DNA of 11,300 bases from Alphaproteobacteria bacterium UBA2723 (lineage in GTDB: Bacteria > Pseudomonadota > Alphaproteobacteria > RF32 > CAG-239): the NCBI GenBank assembly GCA_002353835.1, contig DEKL01000050.1, forward strand, positions 7,905-19,204, in the 5' to 3' direction. Shown here in pieces: positions 7,051 through 11,300 of this stretch (positions are counted from its first letter, which is position 1; the number at the start of each line of letters is the position of its first letter). Under the pieces are notes generated by a model. The model saw only the letters and a list, made by a program, of their open reading frames with translations. It was not told the DNA's origin and did no database searches. The position numbers were made by a program, and so were the translations under genes.

Positions 7051-7320
7051 ATGGAAATCTTAGGAGAAGCATTAGGTTATATCGCCGGCATATGCACCGC
7101 TATCGTATTTTTACCGCAAACCATACAAACCATCAAAGAGCGCAATATCAGCGGTCTGTCACTTACAACCTACATCATTTACTGTATCGGCATGGTTTCA
7201 TGGATTTTATACGGCATTTATCTCCACTCCGTACAAATGATGCTTTTTAACAGCATATCCCTCTTTTTTGCCGTCATCATCCTTTACATGATTATCACCG
7301 GCAAAAAAGCAAACAAATAG
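7051..7320 (+). CDS. SemiSWEET-family sugar transporter (PQ-loop/MtN3)
   Basis: An 89-residue protein with three membrane helices and the diagnostic PQ motif (FLPQTIQTIKE, Pro22-Gln23). It is followed by the conserved NISGLSLTTY stretch, WILYG at 51-55 and Asn67 in the third helix. This is the single triple-helix bundle of bacterial SemiSWEETs, which dimerise in the inner membrane to move sugars such as sucrose or glucose down their gradient; the sugar here is unknown. The size matches the family (about 85-95 residues). AAAGGA precedes the ATG. Neighbours are 17 bp and 15 bp away in the same direction. A longer overlapping frame starting at 6978 is spurious. Confidence 0.9.
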   Translation: MEILGEALGYIAGICTAIVFLPQTIQTIKERNISGLSLTTYIIYCIGMVSWILYGIYLHSVQMMLFNSISLFFAVIILYMIITGKKANK

Positions 7321-7335
7321 TCAAGGTTATCAGCA

Positions 7336-8394
7336 ATGTTTAAAAAAGTTATTTATTTTTGTTTTTATTTAATTCTACCCCTAAAGACATACGCTACTTC
7401 ACCATGGGAAGGCACATGGGAAATAGGAAGATACACGACGGCAATGGGCGGAAGAATGACAATTACCGATTGTCAAAATAATGTTTGCAATTTTTATGTA
7501 AGAACATGGCATGGTGCCCATTCGTGCGAAATTGACGGTAAACTAAAAACCAACGGCAACCAAGCGCAACACCGAAAAAAATCACCATATGAATATGACA
7601 AAAATGAAAAATATGCCGTTATTGATTTTGAATTAAACCCGCAAAAAAACATCATAGAAGTTAAGGGAAATTACATTGCCCAACATCTTTATTGCGGAAT
7701 GCGGGGTATTTTTACGGGGGAATATGAAAACGAGAATAATCCGTTGCGTTATGAAACCGGTTTTGACTGTTGGGCTAATGATATCAATGATACCCAAAAG
7801 ACAATTTGTGCGAATGAAGAGCTGTCTCAAGCCGATAAGGAGATGGGTGAAAAATATAAAGATATGATGACATCTTCATGGAATAAAAAACGCGATGAAT
7901 GTCAAACAGATACTGACTGTCTTTGGAATTTTTATGTTACCTCCATCAAACAAGGATACCAAAAAAGCACACAAAAAGAAGTTAATTTATACGAATATTT
8001 AGGTAACATAAAAAAAGACGAATTATTTTACCCGACTGATTTAACTTTACTGACGGATTATTTCAAAACTCATATGAAACCTAAAGATTATAAAGAATGG
8101 AAAATTGCTTTTTCTGATATGTCACTTGAAGATTATCAGTGCGAAAACTGTCTGTACCATGAATACGGAGTTGCCGGATTATATACAATCACTGAGTCTG
8201 TTTTTTATATAAACAAAGATGAGATTTGGATTGCCTTTATATACATTGATGACGAGCATGAAGAGAATAACCATATCATCATATATGCCCCTCAAGGCAA
8301 AACACTTAAAGATATTCCGGAACAATATCAAAAATGGTTAAAAAGAGTTAAGCCGTTTTATCCGAATGACATTATAATAAAAAACTTTTCCTAA
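7336..8394 (+). CDS. Exported two-domain protein with LprI-like (DUF1311) module
   Basis: A 352-residue protein with a signal peptide (cleavage near TYA at residue 20). Residues 21-135 form a beta-rich domain starting SPWEGTWEIG with several cysteines. Residues 141-205 match the LprI/DUF1311 pattern: FDCWANDINDTQKTICANEELSQADKEMGEKYK, then DECQTDTDCLWNFY, giving the typical four Cys (145, 158, 189, 195) that form disulfides. Residues 225-352 are a third region with no recognised family, containing a CENC pair. LprI-like proteins are periplasmic or surface proteins; M. tuberculosis LprI inhibits lysozyme, but many relatives have no known role. AAGGT lies upstream of the ATG at a slightly long spacing. 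It is last in the dipeptidase-guaC run. No hairpin terminator is visible before the convergent gene ending at 8426. Confidence 0.78.
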   Translation: MFKKVIYFCFYLILPLKTYATSPWEGTWEIGRYTTAMGGRMTITDCQNNVCNFYVRTWHGAHSCEIDGKLKTNGNQAQHRKKSPYEYDKNEKYAVIDFELNPQKNIIEVKGNYIAQHLYCGMRGIFTGEYENENNPLRYETGFDCWANDINDTQKTICANEELSQADKEMGEKYKDMMTSSWNKKRDECQTDTDCLWNFYVTSIKQGYQKSTQKEVNLYEYLGNIKKDELFYPTDLTLLTDYFKTHMKPKDYKEWKIAFSDMSLEDYQCENCLYHEYGVAGLYTITESVFYINKDEIWIAFIYIDDEHEENNHIIIYAPQGKTLKDIPEQYQKWLKRVKPFYPNDIIIKNFS

Positions 8395-8425
8395 CTAAGT
8401 CGTTTTATCAAATAAACTTCACAGC

Positions 8426-9214
8426 TTAAATCTTTTCTATGGATTTCAAATATTGATAATCCTTAATTTTCAAATCTGCATGTGGCACTTTACCCACACC
8501 TGTTTCAATGGTAATGTAGGCGTCCTTCGCTGTAAAATCATTCAGAAGATGCGCCAGAGGAAAAGAGCCGGTATTCAAATGCAAGTGCAAATCAACATCT
8601 TTATCTATATACCCGTCGCATATATGATAAACCGTTGGCTTTAATGCAAAAAGCCCCTTTAATTGCTCATCTATATCCATTTTAAGTGTTATTGCCGAAC
8701 AAATGGCATGCGAAAAATCAAAACAAAAACCGCAACCGCATTCCTGCATAATATAAGCAATTTCCTCAGCCGTGCTTCCGTGCATCGGTAACACCCCGTT
8801 ATCCATATAAGGCACATTTTCAACAATTATTCGCGCATCATCAAAAAGCTTAAATTGTCTGACGGTTTCATCAATATACCGTTGTCCGTGCCCACAACCG
8901 GGGTGCACCACTATGGTTTTGGAGCAAAACAAATCCGCTGCCTTTTGCGCACCACCCAAAAGCCGTTGATTTTGTTTAACAAGCTCTTTATTTCCGGTAT
9001 CAAACCCCATACCGTCATGCGGTGCATGTATTCTTACTTCAAGATGACCGATTTGCTCTTTTATTTTTTTCAAATCTGCCATAGAAGAATCCGGCACAAT
9101 CATAAGCTCAATAAAAGAATCAGACACAGATGATGCAAATTCCGCACATTCTTTTATTAAGTTCGGTGTCTTTACCAAATCTGTACTGTATAGCTTAAAA
9201 CCAAATCTTCTCAT
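8426..9214 (-). CDS. Sugar-phosphate isomerase/epimerase-like TIM barrel (AP endonuclease family 2)
   Basis: A 262-residue TIM-barrel protein of the xylose-isomerase-like/AP-endonuclease-2 group. Candidate metal ligands at barrel strand ends are visible: His63 and His66 (RIHAPHDG), His104 (VVHPGCGHG), Glu132 (IIVENV), Asp166 and His169 (FDFSHA), His197 and Asp200 (YHICDG), and Glu237 (ITIETG). Members isomerise or epimerise sugars; true endonuclease IV repairs abasic DNA. The VHPG and FDFSHA pattern fits a single-metal isomerase, but endonuclease IV-like activity is not excluded. The start is uncertain. ATG 9214 has AGGA only 4 bases away, while TTG 9232, five codons upstream, has AAGG 5 bases away. 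ATG is chosen because MRRFGFKLYS begins the first barrel strand. It is a single-gene unit, convergent with the operon on its right-hand genomic neighbour's left (8394). Confidence 0.82.
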   Translation of the reverse strand: MRRFGFKLYSTDLVKTPNLIKECAEFASSVSDSFIELMIVPDSSMADLKKIKEQIGHLEVRIHAPHDGMGFDTGNKELVKQNQRLLGGAQKAADLFCSKTIVVHPGCGHGQRYIDETVRQFKLFDDARIIVENVPYMDNGVLPMHGSTAEEIAYIMQECGCGFCFDFSHAICSAITLKMDIDEQLKGLFALKPTVYHICDGYIDKDVDLHLHLNTGSFPLAHLLNDFTAKDAYITIETGVGKVPHADLKIKDYQYLKSIEKI

Positions 9215-9268
9215 CTTTTCCTGAAAATACAATAAAACCTTTTTAATGTTCCTAAGGATACAAAATGA

Positions 9269-9297
9269 GTTTTAATATTTGATTAATAAAATATCAA
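9269..9297 (-). promoter_or_regulatory. Possible promoter of the isomerase-like gene
   Basis: On the minus strand TTGATA (9297-9292) and TAAAAC (9274-9269) are 17 bp apart, about 50 bp before the start codon. The surrounding DNA is so AT-rich that chance matches are common. Confidence 0.3.
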
Positions 9298-9403
9298 AAG
9301 CCTCTCAAATGAAGGTTGTTATCCATAAACAGTCAACATTAGAACAACACATTTTTAGCCTTAAAATTACTAAACATATCCTTTTAATAAAATGCAAAGA
9401 CGG

Positions 9404-9432
9404 TTGACATTAGGCCATATTCATTGTAAAAC
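9404..9432 (+). promoter_or_regulatory. Possible promoter of the Bor-like lipoprotein gene
   Basis: A perfect TTGACA at 9404-9409 is followed after 17 bp by TAAAAC (9427-9432), a 4/6 match to the -10 consensus. The start would fall near 9439, giving a leader of about 20 bases with a strong GGAGGA site before ATG 9461. Confidence 0.45.
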
Positions 9433-9460
9433 TATAACAATTACTTTTGGAGGACCACAC

Positions 9461-9763
9461 ATGAAAAAACTTTTAATTTGTATCGGGCTTGCTGTAACAC
9501 TATCTGCTTGCAGCAGTGACCACATTATTCGTTTTAACTTGGATCAACAGCAACAAAATGTTCAAACCGAGCCGTCTTATCAAGGCAGAAGCCATTTCTT
9601 CTTCTGGGGAATGTGGCAAAAGAAAAATTACAATTTAACCAATACATGTAAGGCAAACGGTATCAATGCCATAGAAAACCATTGGACATTTTATGATTCC
9701 CTAATGGGTGCTTTGACCATGGGCATTTACGCACCGGAAAGCTACTCCATTTATTGTAATTAA
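9461..9763 (+). CDS. Bor/Iss-family outer-membrane lipoprotein
   Basis: A 100-residue lipoprotein. Residues 1-17 are a lipoprotein signal with lipobox LSAC, lipidated at Cys17; Ser at +2 suggests outer-membrane sorting. The mature part follows the pattern of phage lambda Bor and E. coli Iss as I recall it: SHFFFWGMWQKKNYNLTNTC aligns with the HHFF-xxGxxQKK segment and its Cys. The C-terminal DSLMGALTMGIYAPESYSIYC aligns with the Bor GLLGFITLGIYTP...VYC ending, so length and both Cys agree. Bor/Iss are linked to serum survival; whether this protein does the same is unknown. GGAGGA sits 7 bases before ATG 9461. A longer in-frame ATG at 9392 is rejected because it would bury the signal peptide and has no ribosome site. 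It is a single-gene unit with its own promoter and terminator; no phage genes adjoin it. Confidence 0.88.
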   Translation: MKKLLICIGLAVTLSACSSDHIIRFNLDQQQQNVQTEPSYQGRSHFFFWGMWQKKNYNLTNTCKANGINAIENHWTFYDSLMGALTMGIYAPESYSIYCN

Positions 9764-9780
9764 TTCCGAGAATTTTCATA

Positions 9781-9817
9781 AAGAGCGTGGCAAGATATCT
9801 TGCTATGCTCTTTTTTT
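9781..9817 (+). terminator. Strong intrinsic terminator of the Bor-like gene
   Basis: Bases 9781-9796 pair with 9797-9812 over their whole length (AAGAGC with GCTCTT, then GUG with UAU, then GCAAGAT with ATCTTGC), with a T-run at 9811-9817. The two G-U pairs on the plus strand become A-C mismatches on the minus strand, so it is built to stop rightward transcription. The stop codon of the minus-strand gene (9805-9803) lies inside the stem. Confidence 0.85.
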
Positions 9818-10372
9818 AGCCTTTTTCAAATTTTTACCGTTATTTTTCAACACCTTCAAATCAGAGCGAAATTCAACAATAAGTATAGTTTGCCAAAACA
9901 GGAAGACAGCCGTTACGATATCATCACACATCCGGCTCTCAATAATATCAATAAGTCCGAAAATGTACCCCTGCTCGGTTGTTATAAAAAGCATGGCCGT
10001 TTCCCACGCAAACATAGAAAATCGCTTATCCATAATCGGGATTAAGTTATTGTTTTTATCATAAACAATTTGGCGAACCCGCTCTGTTTTATAAGAAAAA
10101 TGTTTGACGACAAACACCAAAATACAGATAACAATCTGCAACAAAACATTTGCCCATATCCACTCTTTCTCGCAAATATTATTCGGCGTATCGGAAAAAT
10201 CATAATCATATTTAATCATATCAGGAATTAAATCCCAATGGATGTAGTACATCACAACTTCTATGATAAGCACGGAAAACGCGATGATGATGGATAAGGT
10301 AGTTCTAAAGTTAATCCCTTTTAACGTATTTCCGGATATAAACAGTTTTAAAAATTGAATAAACGACGACAT
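9803..10372 (-). CDS. Multi-pass membrane protein of unknown function
   Basis: A 189-residue protein that I do not recognise. It has at least two clear membrane helices at about residues 25-44 (TLSIIIAFSVLIIEVVMYYI) and 71-90 (WIWANVLLQIVICILVFVVK). Less hydrophobic candidates lie near 122-144 and 152-168. A polar, acidic loop (46-70, two Asp-Tyr pairs and one Cys) separates the first two. The C-terminus is strongly basic (KNNGKNLKKAKKRA), suggesting a cytoplasmic end. The frame is open to a GTG at 10378, but GGGAG at 10382-10378 overlaps that codon and is 5 bases from ATG 10372, so the ATG is used. It is convergent with the Bor-like gene and its last codons run into that gene's terminator. 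It stands next to the rearranged region on the right. Confidence 0.72.
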   Translation of the reverse strand: MSSFIQFLKLFISGNTLKGINFRTTLSIIIAFSVLIIEVVMYYIHWDLIPDMIKYDYDFSDTPNNICEKEWIWANVLLQIVICILVFVVKHFSYKTERVRQIVYDKNNNLIPIMDKRFSMFAWETAMLFITTEQGYIFGLIDIIESRMCDDIVTAVFLFWQTILIVEFRSDLKVLKNNGKNLKKAKKRA

Positions 10373-10480
10373 ATTCACTCCCGTTTCATAAAATATACCG
10401 ACATATTATTTCAGAAAAAATTAAAAAAACAAGCCCCTCGCTACTTTATACAAGCTAAGTCTCAGGAGCTTTTTAAGTGA

Positions 10481-10705
10481 GGCAGTCATTGGATTGACCT
10501 ACGCTTTGCTCGGTCGCACAGGCGCTCATAAACCTTCGGTTTACCGCGATACTTACGTCTCGCTTTGCACCGCTACGAAAGCTATGCTTTCTACTCGTGC
10601 GAACAACTAACCTTTGCCTCGGTCATTCTTCCCTCGCAAAGCTAAGAGAAGTTTCGCTGGTAGTCAAACCAACTTCTTCGTTGGTTCAAATTCTGACATC
10701 GCCAT
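10481..10705. repeat. Hairpin-rich, insertion-like non-coding segment
   Basis: This stretch has no convincing gene and a visibly higher GC content than the flanking intergenic DNA. It contains several tight perfect hairpins: TAAACC-TTC-GGTTTA (10529-10543), GAAAGC-TAT-GCTTTC (10577-10591) and AACCAAC-TTCTTC-GTTGGTT (10667-10686). CGCTTTGC occurs twice (10502-10509 and 10560-10567). It joins the endonuclease I remnant where the recognisable protein homology begins, so it appears to have replaced the 5' half of that gene. The pattern resembles a small palindromic mobile repeat. No other copy is in the window, so its repeated nature is inferred. The bases between 10379 and 10480 hold only AT-rich spacer with no supported feature. 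Confidence 0.5.
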
Positions 10706-10707
10706 CA

Positions 10708-11145
10708 AACAAAAAAGGCCAACCATTCAAAGGCCGCCGCTGTGCAAACAAAACAAACAGCCAATTTCGTATGATGCAGGCTGACATGTATAATCTTTAT
10801 CCGTCCGTTGGCGCGGTTAATGCTATTCGGTCAAATTATAACTTCGCCGAGCTACCGGAAGATGTTGATTTTATCATTGATGCTTGTAACTTTAAGGTGC
10901 TGGGCCACAAGGTTGAGCCGGCGGACATGTGCAAAGGCGAAATTGCCAGGACATACCTTTATTTTGATAGCGAATACCCAACATATAGCATGAGTAAGAA
11001 ATCGCGGCGGATGATGGATGCCTGGAATGTTTTATATCCGGTCACACCATGGGAATGCACCCGGGCCAAACGTATCGAGGAAATCCAAGGAAACCCAAAC
11101 CCATTCGTAAAAGGACCTTGCATTGAACAAGGATTGTATAGGTAG
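10708..11145 (+). pseudogene. 3' remnant of an endonuclease I (EndA/Dns-family) gene
   Basis: About 146 codons encode the C-terminal half of an EndA/Dns-type periplasmic nuclease. Recognisable parts are KGRRCANKTNSQF, MQADMYNLYPSVGAVNAIRSNYNF (family metal-site Asn region), GEIARTYLYF, YSMSKKSRRMMDAWN, YPVTPWECTRAKRIEEIQGNPNPFVKGPC and the usual ending near GLYR. The N-terminal half, with the signal peptide and the catalytic Glu-His pair of the EHVxPA motif, is absent. Upstream of about 10708 the same frame stays open back to a stop at 10495, but it encodes sequence from the hairpin-rich segment. The only early start, a GTG at 10597, has no ribosome site. The gene is therefore broken at its 5' end and would lack catalysis even if translated. 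The 3' end looks intact, with a terminator. Confidence 0.85.
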
Positions 11146-11172
11146 TATGACATAATTTAACATACTTTTTTT
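11144..11172 (+). terminator. Probable terminator of the former nuclease gene
   Basis: AGTATG (11144-11149) pairs with CATACT (11161-11166) across an 11-base loop and is followed by a T-run to 11172. The stem begins inside the TAG stop codon of the nuclease remnant. The stem is short and AT-rich, so strength is uncertain. Confidence 0.5.
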
Positions 11173-11242
11173 CTGATTTTTTTATAATTTAATTTGAAAT
11201 GCGATCGACTTAAACCTTACGGCTGTATAGTGTTTGAGCAAA

Positions 11243-11300
11243 CCTGCGAACTATGTCCGAACTACCGGCGAACTTTATCCGGACTACCTGCGACTTACCT
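11243..11300. repeat. Degenerate 22-bp tandem repeat, continues past the edge
   Basis: Unit 1 (11243-11264) begins CCTGCGAACT and ends TCCGAACTA. Unit 2 (11265-11286) begins CCGGCGAACT and ends TCCGGACTA. They match at 18 of 22 positions. A third partial unit (11287-11300) starts CCTGCGA. The period is not a multiple of three, so this is unlikely to be a protein repeat. GC content is higher than in the AT-rich DNA just before it. Confidence 0.6.

Noticed and set aside
6978..7250. 90-codon plus-strand frame overlapping two genes
   Set aside because: It is out of frame with the exported protein and the SemiSWEET gene, both of which have signal or motif evidence and ribosome sites.
9315..9348. 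GTTGTT...AACAAC inverted repeat upstream of the Bor-like gene
   Set aside because: Six bases with a 22-base gap in AT-rich DNA is easily chance, and it lies well upstream of the best promoter.
9800..10045. 81-codon plus-strand frame
   Set aside because: Antisense to the membrane-protein gene and begins inside a terminator.
10452..10476. Possible terminator (AAGCT...AGCTT followed by Ts) upstream of the hairpin segment
   Set aside because: Only five base pairs with a ten-base loop and no gene ending before it on the plus strand; too weak to annotate.
10655..10703. Possible tRNA 3' half (GGTTCAAATTC at 10683-10693, later GCCATCA)
   Set aside because: The bases around the T-loop-like string do not form a T stem; they pair instead with AACCAAC upstream as a simple hairpin. 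No acceptor or anticodon arm can be drawn.

Overview
The window is AT-rich bacterial chromosomal DNA, densely packed with short gaps between genes. Sec signal peptides, a lipobox lipoprotein of the Bor/Iss family, E. coli-like -35/-10 boxes and AGGA-type ribosome binding sites point to a Gram-negative bacterium. An AT-rich, possibly host-associated proteobacterium (for example an uncultured alphaproteobacterium) would fit, but no rRNA or other marker gene is present to prove it.

Layout. (1) 1-618, minus: an HD-domain phosphohydrolase-like gene that runs off the left edge. (2) 772-1875, plus: an unrecognised Pro/Glu-rich protein with an AT-hook-like basic motif, driven by a near-consensus promoter and closed by a bidirectional terminator. 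(3) 1924-2760, minus: a two-gene operon of a short inorganic-pyrophosphatase-family protein and a small P-loop kinase/ATPase. (4) 2883-4601, plus: a second, unrelated HD-domain protein closely followed by an EamA/DMT-type membrane transporter. (5) 4699-8394, plus: a run of five genes with 14-29 bp gaps: exported VanX-type D-Ala-D-Ala dipeptidase, GMP reductase (guaC), a small exported protein, a SemiSWEET sugar transporter, and an exported two-domain protein with an LprI-like module. A promoter overlapped by a 12+12 bp palindrome precedes it. (6) 8426-9214, minus: a TIM-barrel sugar-phosphate isomerase/AP-endonuclease-2 family protein. (7) 9461-9763, plus: a Bor/Iss-type lipoprotein with a strong terminator. 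(8) 9803-10372, minus: a multi-pass membrane protein of unknown function. (9) 10379-11300: a gene-poor tail holding a hairpin-rich insertion-like segment, the 3' half of an endonuclease I gene whose 5' half is gone, a terminator, and a degenerate 22-bp tandem repeat running off the right edge.

The genes read as housekeeping and salvage functions (purine nucleotide salvage, dipeptide and sugar uptake, pyrophosphate and phosphohydrolase chemistry) mixed with envelope proteins. I see no CRISPR array, no transposase, no integrase and no tRNA or rRNA gene. No clear new defence or biosynthetic system is visible. The most unusual parts are the broken nuclease fused in frame to a hairpin-rich element, the palindrome over the dipeptidase-operon promoter, and the AT-hook protein.
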